From Methylacidimicrobium tartarophylax (GTDB taxonomy: Bacteria; Verrucomicrobiota; Verrucomicrobiia; Methylacidiphilales; Methylacidiphilaceae): 54,821 nucleotides of DNA. The position numbers and the translations under genes are program-made. Under the pieces are notes generated by a model that saw only the letters and a list, made by a program, of their open reading frames with translations, was not told where the DNA came from and did no database searches. Below, one piece after another: positions 35,821 to 43,916 of this stretch. The stretch spans positions 1-54,821 of the forward strand of contig NZ_CABFVA020000004.1 of assembly GCF_902143375.2 (NCBI RefSeq), written 5' to 3'. The first letter of the stretch is position 1, and each line of letters starts with the position of its first letter.

Positions 35821-36339
35821 ATGAACAACGGTGCAAGAGCAGCAGCCGCTCTGATGGCGCTCGCCGGTTGGGTTTTGCTCTCGGCGGCAACGGTGGGTAT
35901 TTTCTCGGTCGGTGCATCTCTTTGGCTTTTGCTGGGTCACGCCGGTTTAGCGGACGTCGTGCGGGCACTTCCCTGGCGGAATGGCGCATGGGCTCTTGCA
36001 GCCGGAGCGGCATGGCTCTTTTTGCGCAAGCAGCGCCTGCGGGTCGAAAAAAGGATTTCGGCTGAGCAGGAGACGTGGAATCGAGAGGCAACGGTTGAGC
36101 GCATGCGAAACGGCCGCATCTATCAATGGTTCCTTATCGCCGTTACCTGCGCCATCGTGTTGACGGCTTGGAGCCTCCACGATCTGCTGGCTTCCCATCG
36201 CGAGCAATTCAACGAGATCTTGCTCTGGCTTCTTGGGGCTCAAGTCTTCTTGACCCTGGGAACCTTCGCGTTTTTCACCTACGGCGTCGATATCCGCCGG
36301 CCCTTCGGCCGTAAGATGGGCCCACGCCGAAACGAATAG
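35821..36339 (+). CDS. Integral membrane protein of unknown function, about four helices
   Basis: 172 residues from ATG 35821, with AGGAG a few bases upstream. Hydrophobic segments lie at about 9-35, 52-66, 100-120 and 132-152. A basic, Glu-rich cytoplasmic loop follows the second segment (RKQRLRVEKRISAEQETWNREATVERMRNGR), and the protein ends with the basic RRPFGRKMGPRRNE. No recognised family. Same strand as the holin-like gene. Confidence 0.65.
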   Translation: MNNGARAAAALMALAGWVLLSAATVGIFSVGASLWLLLGHAGLADVVRALPWRNGAWALAAGAAWLFLRKQRLRVEKRISAEQETWNREATVERMRNGRIYQWFLIAVTCAIVLTAWSLHDLLASHREQFNEILLWLLGAQVFLTLGTFAFFTYGVDIRRPFGRKMGPRRNE

Positions 36340-36469
36340 GGAACGAACAAACGTCTGGCAGAGTGGAAGGGCCTCTCGATCGGCTTCTCGATTTTGCTCC
36401 TGCCCGGCGGGGCCGCATTCTTGTTTTTGTTCTTGTCAACCACCAAGCCGGCGGAGAAAAGAGATCCGG

Positions 36470-36808
36470 ATGGGCGCCATCTTGATCCGCTGGGCGATCC
36501 TCGCCATCGCCATCTTCGTCGCCGCCCACCTCAAGTTCATCGGGATTCGCTACGAAAGCGTGCCCGCACTCCTGGTCGCGGCGCTCGTCCTCGGTATCAT
36601 CAACGCGCTGCTCAAGCCGATCTTCGTCACTCTCTCCTTTCCCCTTATCCTTCTGACCTTCGGTCTCTTCCTGGTCTTGATCAACGCGCTACTGCTCTAC
36701 TGGACAGGGAAACTCGTCTCGGGCTTCATCGTCCCCACCTTCGGCTCGGCGATCGGTGGGGCTCTCGTGATCAGCCTCGTCCGGCTGGCACTGGAAGGCT
36801 GGCTCTAG
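36470..36808 (+). CDS. Phage-holin-family (YvlD-like) four-helix membrane protein
   Basis: 112 residues, four membrane helices. ILIRWAILAIAIFVAAHLKFIGIRYES and ALVLGIINALLKPIFVTLSFPLILLTFGLFLVLINALLLYWTGKLVSGF match the Phage_holin_4_2 / YvlD family, which despite its name is a widespread chromosomal membrane protein of unknown role. GAGAAAAGAG lies upstream of the ATG. The TAG stop is the first three bases of a solo repeat end. Confidence 0.85.
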   Translation: MGAILIRWAILAIAIFVAAHLKFIGIRYESVPALLVAALVLGIINALLKPIFVTLSFPLILLTFGLFLVLINALLLYWTGKLVSGFIVPTFGSAIGGALVISLVRLALEGWL

Positions 36809-36826
36809 CCGCCCTTTCTCACCAGC
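36806..36826 (+). repeat. Solo 5' end of the structured repeat, copy-A type (fragment G)
   Basis: TAGCCGCCCTTTCTCACCAG matches the 5' end of copy A (TAGCCGCCATTTCTCACAAG) at 18 of 20 positions. As in copy A, it starts on the stop codon of the upstream gene. No clear core or partner end follows. Confidence 0.6.
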
Positions 36827-36841
36827 GCGAGCTTTCTCGCG
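36826..36841. other. Perfect GC-rich hairpin after the holin-like gene
   Basis: CGCGAG and CTCGCG form a 6-bp stem with a CTTT loop, 18 bases after the stop. A run of T is missing, so simple intrinsic termination is doubtful, but it may end the transcript together with the adjacent repeat fragment. Confidence 0.35.
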
Positions 36842-36972
36842 GGAGAGGTGCAGCCCCGAGTCGCTTGCGAGGAGTTTCGGCAGGGAAGAGATCCTTGTGA
36901 GGTAGGATTGAGCAGGATTTCCATTCAATTGTCCCCTTCCCAAAGGGTGCTCCGCCCCGAAAGATCGGAGCC

Positions 36973-37416
36973 TTACCGGAGCCTCTTCTGGACCCGTTCC
37001 CCCGCCGCTATTGCCGGCCGTCGGTAGAGGACGAGCAGCGCCTCTCGGTTCACCTCCCAATCGGGCAAGACGAACTCCTCCAGCGCATCACCCACCCACT
37101 GAGTCTGCTTCTGCATAAGGACGACGGCATCGGCATGGCGCTTTTTCGCCTGCTTGACGAGCCCTCGGAGGGTTCCACCCCCTCCGATTGGTCCCTTGCC
37201 TCGGGTCTCCACGATTGTCCCCAAGACCCAGGCCGACCGGTCGGGGCCGCCCCGCGTCCAGACGTCCATGCCATCCACCACCCGCTTGGTTCCGGGCTTC
37301 GCGGGGAGCAGCACCCCCTGGCCCTCCGAAGGCAGATAGCCGACATTGGCGCAGCCGGCCAACAATCCAGCGAGCAAAACGCCGCCCCATCGCCCCCAAG
37401 CAGCCGCTCTTCGCAT
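36973..37416 (-). CDS. Lipoprotein of unknown function
   Basis: 147 residues from ATG 37416, preceded by TGGAAAGA. A clean lipoprotein signal: GGVLLAGLLAGC with lipobox LAGC. The mature domain has RGGPDRSAWVLGTIVETRGK, then KQAKKRHADAVVLMQKQT and a final LLVLYRR; this resembles the second half of the secreted protein at 4653-5045. It is the last gene of the pyrH-frr-DJ-1 run on this strand. Confidence 0.75.
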   Translation of the reverse strand: MRRAAAWGRWGGVLLAGLLAGCANVGYLPSEGQGVLLPAKPGTKRVVDGMDVWTRGGPDRSAWVLGTIVETRGKGPIGGGGTLRGLVKQAKKRHADAVVLMQKQTQWVGDALEEFVLPDWEVNREALLVLYRRPAIAAGERVQKRLR

Positions 37417-37433
37417 TCTTTCCACGATCGCCC

Positions 37434-38015
37434 TCAGGGAATCATCCGAGTTCCCAGAAGCTCGAGAAACCGGGCCAGCCATTCCGGATGGGCCGGCCAG
37501 GCAGGGGCGGTGACGAGGTTCCCGTCGACCAGCGCTCCCGTAGGGGGCATCTCGACAAACGATCCTCCCGCCGCGCTCACCTCTGGTCCCACCGCAGGAT
37601 ACGCCGTAGCGCGCCGTCCCGTCAGACCTCCGGCGGCCGCAAGCAGTTGGGCCCCGTGGCAAATGGCGGCAATCGGCTTACCGCTCTTGAGGAAATGACG
37701 AACCAGATCGAGGACCGCAGAGTTAAGCCGCAGGTATTCGGGAGCCCTCCCGCCGGGGATCACCAAGGCATCGTAATGCGAGGGAAGGATCTCCTCGAAG
37801 GAGGCGGTCAGGGTGAAGCGGTGACCCGGCTTTTCGGAATAGGTCTGATCGCCTTCGAAATCGTGGACCGCGGTCTTGACGCTTTCCCCCGCCCGCTTTC
37901 CGGGACAGACCGCCTCCACCTGGTGGCCGACCATCCGCAAAGCCTGGAAGGGGACCATCGCCTCATAGTCCTCGACGAAATCGCCGACCAGAAGCAGGAT
38001 CTTTTTCGCGCTCAT
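37434..38015 (-). CDS. DJ-1/PfpI family protein
   Basis: 193 residues. [27 protein letters not shown] carries the nucleophilic Cys in the elbow of the DJ-1/PfpI fold, and [15 protein letters not shown] is the oxyanion loop. Members act as cysteine proteases, glyoxalases or protein deglycases; the His next to the Cys fits the PfpI/YhbO group. ATG 38015 lies 14 bases after the frr stop, so it is in the pyrH-frr operon. Likely a stress protein. Confidence 0.92.
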   Translation of the reverse strand: MSAKKILLLVGDFVEDYEAMVPFQALRMVGHQVEAVCPGKRAGESVKTAVHDFEGDQTYSEKPGHRFTLTASFEEILPSHYDALVIPGGRAPEYLRLNSAVLDLVRHFLKSGKPIAAICHGAQLLAAAGGLTGRRATAYPAVGPEVSAAGGSFVEMPPTGALVDGNLVTAPAWPAHPEWLARFLELLGTRMIP

Positions 38016-38029
38016 CGCGCCGATATTTT

Positions 38030-38593
38030 CTACACCTTGAGGAGTTCGCCTTCCTTTACCTGGAGCAGACGGTCCACCTCGCCGCTGAATCGGTCGGTCA
38101 GCTTTTGGACCTCCTTTTCCGCCCGGGTGAGATCGTCCTCGCTGACATCCGACTCCTTTTGGAAGGCCTTCGCTTCCTCGAGTCCATGCCGGCGCACGCC
38201 CCGCAGCGCCACGCGCCCCTCTTCCGCGATCTTGCGCACGACCCGAATCAACTCGTGGCGGCGCTCTTCGGAAAGCGGAGGGACAGGCAAGCGAATCAGC
38301 TTGCCGTCCACGATGGGATTGATCCCGATCTTCGCCTCCTCCAGCGCCTTTCTTACCGCATCTACGACGGTTGGATCCCAAGGTTGCACCAGAAGTAGAT
38401 GTGCGTCGGGTACGGTGATGGCGGCCAACTCCCGAAGGCGCATCGGCGAGCCATAGGCCTCGACCGAGATATTCGCAACGAGCTCCGGAGAAGCTTTGCC
38501 CGAGCGAACCGAGGCAAACTCTTCCCGGAGATGCTCGATGGCTTTCTCCATGCGTTCTTCGGTGCGGAAAAGGATCTCGTCGAAGCTGCTCAT
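38030..38593 (-). CDS. frr: Ribosome recycling factor
   Basis: 187 residues, the normal length. [50 protein letters not shown] and the C-terminal three-helix region with [25 protein letters not shown] identify RRF, which with EF-G splits the post-termination ribosome. It follows pyrH by 62 bases, the usual bacterial order, although rpsB and tsf are not upstream here. Confidence 0.98.
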   Translation of the reverse strand: MSSFDEILFRTEERMEKAIEHLREEFASVRSGKASPELVANISVEAYGSPMRLRELAAITVPDAHLLLVQPWDPTVVDAVRKALEEAKIGINPIVDGKLIRLPVPPLSEERRHELIRVVRKIAEEGRVALRGVRRHGLEEAKAFQKESDVSEDDLTRAEKEVQKLTDRFSGEVDRLLQVKEGELLKV

Positions 38594-38655
38594 GTCCTGC
38601 CTTTCTATTTCATTCTGAGCGGAAAGAACTCCTGCTGCAACAAGAGAACGAGGGA

Positions 38656-39390
38656 CTAACCGCAGACCCGGGTACCGATCGGCTCCCCGAAGACGGCAGC
38701 GCGAAGGTTGCCCGGCGTAAAGACGTTGAAGACCACGATCGGGATGTTGTTGTCCAAGCAGAGCGTGAAGGCGGTCGAATCCATGACGGAGAGCCGCTTT
38801 TGAATCGCATCGAGGTAGCTAAGCTGGGTGAACCGCTTGGCATCGGGATTGATCTTGGGATCGCTGTCGTAGATTCCGTCAACCTTCGTTCCCTTCAGGA
38901 TCACCTCCGCCTCGATCTCGCTCGCCCGCAGAGCCGCCGTCGTATCCGTCGAGAAGAAGGGATTGCCGGTGCCGCCCACGAAGATCACAATTCTCCCTTT
39001 TTCCAAATGGCGAATCGCCCTCCTTCGAATGAAGGGCTCGGCCACGTTTCTCACCTCAACGGCTGTCTGTACGCGGGTGGGGATCCCGATGCTTTCGAGG
39101 GCTCCCTGGAGAGCGAGGCCGTCGATGATCGTCGCCAGCATCCCCATGTAATCGGCAGTCGGCCGATCGAGTCCGCTCTTCATGCCCGTCGCTCCCCTCC
39201 AGATATTCCCTCCGCCGATCACGATCGCAATCTGGATTCCGGAGCCGTAGACCTCCGCCACCTGGCGGGCGATCTTCTGAGTGACCTCCATCGAAAGAGG
39301 ACCGTCGGGGCCGGCGAGGACCTCTCCACTCAGTTTCAAAAGAACTCGCCGATACACCGGGGGTCGTTGGGTATCCGGGAGCGGTTCCAT
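38656..39390 (-). CDS. pyrH: UMP kinase
   Basis: 244 residues from ATG 39390. [52 protein letters not shown] and [39 protein letters not shown] are the amino-acid-kinase motifs of bacterial PyrH, which makes UDP from UMP. Start of the pyrH-frr-DJ-1-lipoprotein run. A TTGACA upstream (39426-39431) has no good -10 partner. Confidence 0.98.
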   Translation of the reverse strand: MEPLPDTQRPPVYRRVLLKLSGEVLAGPDGPLSMEVTQKIARQVAEVYGSGIQIAIVIGGGNIWRGATGMKSGLDRPTADYMGMLATIIDGLALQGALESIGIPTRVQTAVEVRNVAEPFIRRRAIRHLEKGRIVIFVGGTGNPFFSTDTTAALRASEIEAEVILKGTKVDGIYDSDPKINPDAKRFTQLSYLDAIQKRLSVMDSTAFTLCLDNNIPIVVFNVFTPGNLRAAVFGEPIGTRVCG

Positions 39391-39485
39391 GAAGGTTAGG
39401 GCACCTTCCCTTCTCTTGTCTCGCTTGTCAATGCTTCCCTGTTTTCGTCCCCCTTCGTGGTCCGTCCGCCGTTCGGGTTCGCGCC

Positions 39486-40256
39486 CTACCGAACCGCAGG
39501 CTTCTTCCCGGACCCACGATACCGGAAGTCGACCGATTCTCGGATCACCCTTTCCCGCAGCCACCCGAAGGGAATGTGGACGGCATAACGATAGCGCACC
39601 TCTTTCGGACCCCAGTCGCCGTTGGGAAGCCGCTGGGATTCCCAACGGAACTCGAGCTCATAGAGCCGCGCGAAAAACCAGGCTACGGAGACGGGATGGC
39701 CGAGAAAACCCTCGTTTTGCAAGAGAGAGTAGTCTTCCTTCGAAGCCCAGAGGTGGCCCCAGACCGCGTTGACGACCTTTTCCTCGCGATTCCGGTAAGG
39801 CATGTTGGGCCTCGGGGTGAATCGAATCTTGTAGCAATCGACCCCGTTGACCCGTTCGCTGCCGTCCAGGGAATAGTAGTAATGGTCGATCACGTTGAGC
39901 ACCTCGAAGGGCTCCTCCTGCGCAGCCTTGGCGGTCTCTCCTTCCGGACCCTTCTCAGGGCGGGAGCCGTAATCCGGCGGTCGGTCGGCGTAGACCGCTT
40001 GGCGCTGCTTGCTTTCGGAAACGATGCGACGCTCTGCGTCGAGCTTCTCTCGAATGATGATCAGATCGTAGTCAAATTGCCGGCGGCGCTCCGCCAGCCG
40101 CTTGTCCTGCTCGGCTAAACGGCGGACGATCCGGTAGGCCTCCTCCGACGGATCGGCCCAGGCCGCTCCCCACCCGAGCCAGAGCCCGAGGAGCCAGCCG
40201 CCCAAAACCCAGACGCTCCGCGAGAGAAACAAGAGACGCAAGATTCGTTTTGTCAT
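39486..40256 (-). CDS. Exported protein, possibly outer-membrane lipoprotein-sorting-like
   Basis: 256 residues from ATG 40256, with a signal peptide ([17 protein letters not shown]). A coiled-coil-like charged stretch ([31 protein letters not shown]) is followed by a beta-rich domain: [25 protein letters not shown], then [16 protein letters not shown] and [32 protein letters not shown]. That pattern, a half-barrel with a processed-lipid-binding look, resembles LolA/LolB-like sorting proteins. Function is inferred only from the fold pattern. Confidence 0.65.
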   Translation of the reverse strand: MTKRILRLLFLSRSVWVLGGWLLGLWLGWGAAWADPSEEAYRIVRRLAEQDKRLAERRRQFDYDLIIIREKLDAERRIVSESKQRQAVYADRPPDYGSRPEKGPEGETAKAAQEEPFEVLNVIDHYYYSLDGSERVNGVDCYKIRFTPRPNMPYRNREEKVVNAVWGHLWASKEDYSLLQNEGFLGHPVSVAWFFARLYELEFRWESQRLPNGDWGPKEVRYRYAVHIPFGWLRERVIRESVDFRYRGSGKKPAVR

Positions 40257-40477
40257 GGAACACGACGCCTTCCGTCCCTTACCGATTGGATAGCCCGACC
40301 CCGCCGTGAGGCAGACGCCGGTTCGGAGCCGCTCTGAGCTCGAGTCGTTGCCGATCCGGCCTTCGGATGCGTGGAAAGAAAAGAAAAGGGAACATACCGG
40401 CTCCATAGAAAGCCAAGCCGCCTCCAGCGCGACAAGAGGATTTTCTTGGCGGGGGGAACCGAGCAATATTTTAGGCC

Positions 40478-41260
40478 ATGGAGACCAGGGGAATGGGCAA
40501 CCTGGGACCGCCAAGGAGTGCCGCCGCCCAGCGCCTCTTCCCCCGACGGCGAGGGAATCGTCCCCGGCAGAGGTGGCGCTGCGGCAACCCGGAATTAGGC
40601 TCCTTTTTTCTCGGAGCCGACGGGCTTTGGATGCTCGCGCTCTCAGTCTTCGTCGGGCTGGCCTCCGCCACGCTCAGCTTCTGGCTGGTCTTCGGTCACG
40701 TTCTTCGCATCGCCAGGCGAACTCCCTCTTCGATCGATTCTCCATTTCGGATCGTCGTGTTGGGCTCTTGCCTGGATGCCGACGGCGGGCCGACGCCGAC
40801 CTATCGCTGTCGGCTCGATCGGGCGCTCCGCCTCTATCGGCAAGCCCCCTCGGCCAAGATTGTTCTTCTCGGGGGAACCACCCTCGAAGGAGGGCCCTCG
40901 GAGGCGATGGCGGGCTCGCGGTATCTTTTGGCCCACGGCCTGCCGGAGAGATCCCTGATCCTCGAGGAGAACTCCCGCCACACCTTGGAAAATCTTCACT
41001 TCTACCGCTCCACCCTCGCCTCGACCGACGGCCGACCCGATGCTCTGGTCACCAGCCGCTTTCATCTCGCCCGAAGCACACTCCTGGCTTCCGGGCTCCG
41101 AATCCCGCACGCGCCGTGCGCCGCCGAAGATTGCTGGGCGGCATCCCCGCAGGAGATCCTGCGGCTCTTCGTGGAGGCGTTTTTCGTGCACTGGTATCTG
41201 GTCGGCCGAACCTATGCCCGCTGGACCCGCAACGAGCGCATGCTCGACCGAATCCGCTAA
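40478..41260 (+). CDS. YdcF/SanA-like (DUF218) membrane-anchored protein
   Basis: About 260 residues; one membrane helix (about 52-73) and a DUF218 domain: FRIVVLGSCLDADGGPTPTYRCRLDRALRLYRQAP, then KIVLLGGTTLEGGPSEAMAGSRYLLAHGLPERSLILEENSRHTLENLHF and VTSRFHLARSTLLASGLRI. The family (YdcF, SanA, ElyC) is linked to envelope integrity and undecaprenyl-phosphate use. The start is uncertain: ATG 40478, or ATG 40631 at the membrane helix. It is directly followed by the deacetylase gene (14 bases). Confidence 0.88.
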   Translation: METRGMGNLGPPRSAAAQRLFPRRRGNRPRQRWRCGNPELGSFFLGADGLWMLALSVFVGLASATLSFWLVFGHVLRIARRTPSSIDSPFRIVVLGSCLDADGGPTPTYRCRLDRALRLYRQAPSAKIVLLGGTTLEGGPSEAMAGSRYLLAHGLPERSLILEENSRHTLENLHFYRSTLASTDGRPDALVTSRFHLARSTLLASGLRIPHAPCAAEDCWAASPQEILRLFVEAFFVHWYLVGRTYARWTRNERMLDRIR

Positions 41261-41274
41261 ACGGCATAGAAGCG

Positions 41275-42264
41275 ATGATTCGCCCACCTGTCGCTTCCCC
41301 AGATCGAGCTTCGGCTGCCGGCCGGAATCCCCGGCGCTGGCGGCCATCCCCGGCCATCCGCGTCTCCCTCTGGCTGCACGTCACTCTCCTGGCGGCGCTT
41401 CCCCTCGTCCCCGGATTCTGGGTCTGGCTCCTGGCCCTCTTCCTCGCCGACCACCTTCTCCTCGGGTTCTCCGGCCTCTGGCCGAAAAGTAGGCTGCTGG
41501 GCCCGAACCTCGTCCGCCTGCCGAAGTCCCCCGCGCGGAACGGTCTTGTGGTCCTCACCTTCGACGACGGACCTGATCCCGAGATCACGCCGGCGATCCT
41601 CGATCTTTTGGACACCTGGGGGGCCAAGGCGAGCTTCTTCTGCGTGGGACAGCGGGCGGAGCGGCACGCCGGACTCGTCCGGGAAATCGTCCGGCGCGGC
41701 CACAGCGTGGAAAACCACAGCTTGCGCCATTCGAACTTCTTTGCCTGCTACTCCCTGGGCGCCCTGCAGCGCGAGATCCAACGAGCACAGTCGGTGCTCG
41801 GCGCGCTTGCCGGCACGGCTCCCCGGTTTTTCCGCGCTCCCATGGGTTTTCGCAATCCCTTTCTCGATCCCGCTCTCGCATGGGCGGGCCTTCGTTACGT
41901 TTCCTGGACCCGGAGAGGCTTCGACACAGCCTGCCGAACCCCCGCAACCGTCCTCCGCCGCCTGATCCGGAACCTGGCCGAAGGCGACATCCTCCTCCTG
42001 CACGACGGACACAGCGCGCACACACCCCAGGGTGATCCCGTGAGCCTCAAGGTCCTCTCGGTGCTCCTCCCGCTCCTCGAGGCCCGAGGTCTTCGCGCGG
42101 TTTCGCTCCCGATGGCGATGTCGGATGAGTCCCAAAGCAGCAGGGGAGTCCGCGCCGGAGAAGCCGGGGCAGAGCCCCGCAAAGGAGGCGGAGATGCATC
42201 CGGGCCAGCAAGAAGTTGTCCCGGACATAGCGGAATTGGGAGACCCCTCCCTCCTGCCGAGTAA
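41275..42264 (+). CDS. Polysaccharide deacetylase (NodB homology) family protein
   Basis: 329 residues. N-terminal membrane segments (about 28-65), then the NodB domain: VVLTFDDGPDPEITPAILDLLD with catalytic Asp pair, metal-binding HSLRHSNFF, RAPMGFRNP, and the C-terminal ILLLHDGHS. It removes acetyl groups from an envelope polysaccharide or glycolipid, probably facing the periplasm. The last about 60 residues are low-complexity and overlap the convergent GT2 gene by 218 bases, so the true end may be earlier in function. Same run as YdcF. Confidence 0.92.
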   Translation: MIRPPVASPDRASAAGRNPRRWRPSPAIRVSLWLHVTLLAALPLVPGFWVWLLALFLADHLLLGFSGLWPKSRLLGPNLVRLPKSPARNGLVVLTFDDGPDPEITPAILDLLDTWGAKASFFCVGQRAERHAGLVREIVRRGHSVENHSLRHSNFFACYSLGALQREIQRAQSVLGALAGTAPRFFRAPMGFRNPFLDPALAWAGLRYVSWTRRGFDTACRTPATVLRRLIRNLAEGDILLLHDGHSAHTPQGDPVSLKVLSVLLPLLEARGLRAVSLPMAMSDESQSSRGVRAGEAGAEPRKGGGDASGPARSCPGHSGIGRPLPPAE

Positions 42265-42886
42265 AATAGCGGACCGGCACCGGAAGTTGGATCGGGGGCA
42301 CCCCTCGCCAATAAAGGCGGACGACTGCTTCGGGATCGAAGTCGAACCTCCGCATCGTGCGGCACGACTCCATGATCTCCAGCAAGGGTGCGATCGGATA
42401 GACCCGAAAGCCGAAGAGCACGTCGCCCACACCCCCGCCCACCGTCTGGACCCCCGCGAGCCAGTTGGAGATCTTCCGCCCGCCGACTCTCGCGGGAGGA
42501 GCGCTCCGATCGAAGATCGGCAGACCGAGCACCATGGCATCGGGAGAAGCGGCGGACGCCGCCAGAAACTGCGGAATGGCGGAAGCGGGGTGCTGCCCGT
42601 CCGCATCCATCGTCAAGGCGTGGGTAAACCCCGACCTCGTCGCCTCCCGCAGGCCCCGGAGGATGGCCGCGCCTTTGCCTTGATTACGGGAGAGGGAGAA
42701 GACCCGGAACCCGGGATCGGCTTCCGCCCGCTGGCGAAGCCGCCCCTCGGATCCATCGTTGCTCCCGTCGATGACGACCCAGACCGGCTGCCAGAATCGG
42801 CGGGCCTCCTCCACCGTCTCCAAGAGCTTCGCTCCCGTATTGTAGCTCGGGATCAACACAAGCGCGCGCGGCTTCTGTCTGCTCAT
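42047..42886 (-). CDS. Family 2 glycosyltransferase
   Basis: 279 residues. RALVLIPSYNTGAKLLETVEEA, VVIDGSNDGSEG, LSRNQGKGAAILRGLREA and the metal-binding DADGQHP (near residues 93-99) make a GT2 catalytic domain of dolichyl-phosphate-mannose-synthase type. A hydrophobic C-terminal helix may attach it to the membrane. The start codon overlaps the acyltransferase stop by four bases (ATGA type), so the two are translationally coupled. The acyltransferase-GT2 pairing also occurs in aryl polyene and similar lipid clusters. Confidence 0.9.
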   Translation of the reverse strand: MSRQKPRALVLIPSYNTGAKLLETVEEARRFWQPVWVVIDGSNDGSEGRLRQRAEADPGFRVFSLSRNQGKGAAILRGLREATRSGFTHALTMDADGQHPASAIPQFLAASAASPDAMVLGLPIFDRSAPPARVGGRKISNWLAGVQTVGGGVGDVLFGFRVYPIAPLLEIMESCRTMRRFDFDPEAVVRLYWRGVPPIQLPVPVRYFTRQEGGVSQFRYVRDNFLLARMHLRLLCGALPRLLRRGLPCCFGTHPTSPSGAKPREDLGPRGAGGAPRGP

Positions 42887-43839
42887 CGCACGGAAATCGA
42901 CGGGTTCCGCGTAAGCTCCTGCCGGTAGTAGCGCTCAAGCTCTTCGACAAATTCATGGGGCTCTCCCTGAGCAAGAAAGCGCCGTCCGAGGCGGGCTCGA
43001 TAGACCAGAGGAAACTCCGGCTTACGGAAAAGCGGCCACCCTTTTGCGAGGTAGGGAACGCTTCCCTCCAAAAAGACCGTCTGCACGGGGATTCCCGTCG
43101 CTCGGGCGATGACGGCAACTCCTCCCTTAAAAGAGCTGACCGGCTGCGTGGTCGTCCGAGTCCCCTCCGGGAAGATCAGAATCTGTTCCCCTCGACGAAT
43201 CGCCTCTTTCGCCTCCCTCACGAGCAAGAGCGGGGAATCGCTCCGGAGATACCGGGCGAGCCGGAGGCATCCGCCTAGGAAAGGATTTCCCCAGAGCGCC
43301 GCCTTGGCGAGGCAGACGACCCTCGGAAGCCGGGAGATCACCAACACGGCGTCAAGCAGGGCCGGGTGGTTGGCGGCAATCAGCAGTGGCCCCTCGTTTC
43401 GAAGCTGGTCCAGAGCGGTGAGATCGCAACGAAAGAGACCGAGAAACCGCATATGGGAAAGGAACAACCGAAAACCCACCATGATCAGGAATTGGCCAAC
43501 GCGCGCTCCGATCCTCGGCGGAAGCAGGAGGCTCAGCAGACCGGCGACGACACTCCAAAAGAGGCTGGCTACCCAGAAAAATCCGACGCCCCAGTAGAAG
43601 CGCACGCACTCAGCAACCCGCGTGAGACAATCCCACGCCTCCTGCCCGGCACCCACATCCGCCTGACAGCAACCAGGCAAAAGCCGAACTGCCGGAGCCG
43701 CAGCACCTTTTTCCCGTCCCTTTCCCTTATCCAGAACGAAAGCAACTGTAATGCGCCCCATCATCCGGCGTAAAGAACCGAAACGGCTCCTCTCGCAGGC
43801 CAAGGAAGGTACCTCTGGTTGAGAGGCCGACGAGTTCAT
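42883..43839 (-). CDS. 1-acyl-glycerol-3-phosphate-acyltransferase-like (PlsC domain)
   Basis: Up to 318 residues. The PlsC signature NHPALLDAVLVISR (NHx4D) and the substrate-binding FPEGTRTTTQPVSSFKGG are complete; two membrane helices precede them. The first about 75 residues look unlike the family, so the true start may be a GTG near 43608 (VRFYWGVGFFW). It lies between the LpxL-like gene (77 bases upstream) and GT2, so it may acylate the same glycolipid rather than general phospholipid. Confidence 0.88.
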   Translation of the reverse strand: MNSSASQPEVPSLACERSRFGSLRRMMGRITVAFVLDKGKGREKGAAAPAVRLLPGCCQADVGAGQEAWDCLTRVAECVRFYWGVGFFWVASLFWSVVAGLLSLLLPPRIGARVGQFLIMVGFRLFLSHMRFLGLFRCDLTALDQLRNEGPLLIAANHPALLDAVLVISRLPRVVCLAKAALWGNPFLGGCLRLARYLRSDSPLLLVREAKEAIRRGEQILIFPEGTRTTTQPVSSFKGGVAVIARATGIPVQTVFLEGSVPYLAKGWPLFRKPEFPLVYRARLGRRFLAQGEPHEFVEELERYYRQELTRNPSISVR

Positions 43840-43916
43840 GAAAGGCGGGTGGGAGCGGATTCAACACAGGTACGGACGGCAGGTCAAGGAGACACTAACC
43901 TGAATGGCAGACTCCT

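Noticed and set aside
36345-36478. Hydrophobic open stretch (FSILLLPGGAAFLFLFL) between two membrane-protein genes
   Set aside because: No start codon with a ribosome site; in frame after the stop of the upstream gene and overlapping the holin-like gene. Possibly a remnant.
39403-39431. TTGACA upstream of pyrH as a promoter
   Set aside because: No acceptable -10 hexamer at 16-18 bases; the region there is GAAGGT-like.
40306-41274. Long upstream extension (323 codons) of the deacetylase reading frame
   Set aside because: Arg/Pro/Ser-rich, no domain, and antisense-frame shadow of the YdcF-like gene; deacetylase similarity begins after ATG 41275.
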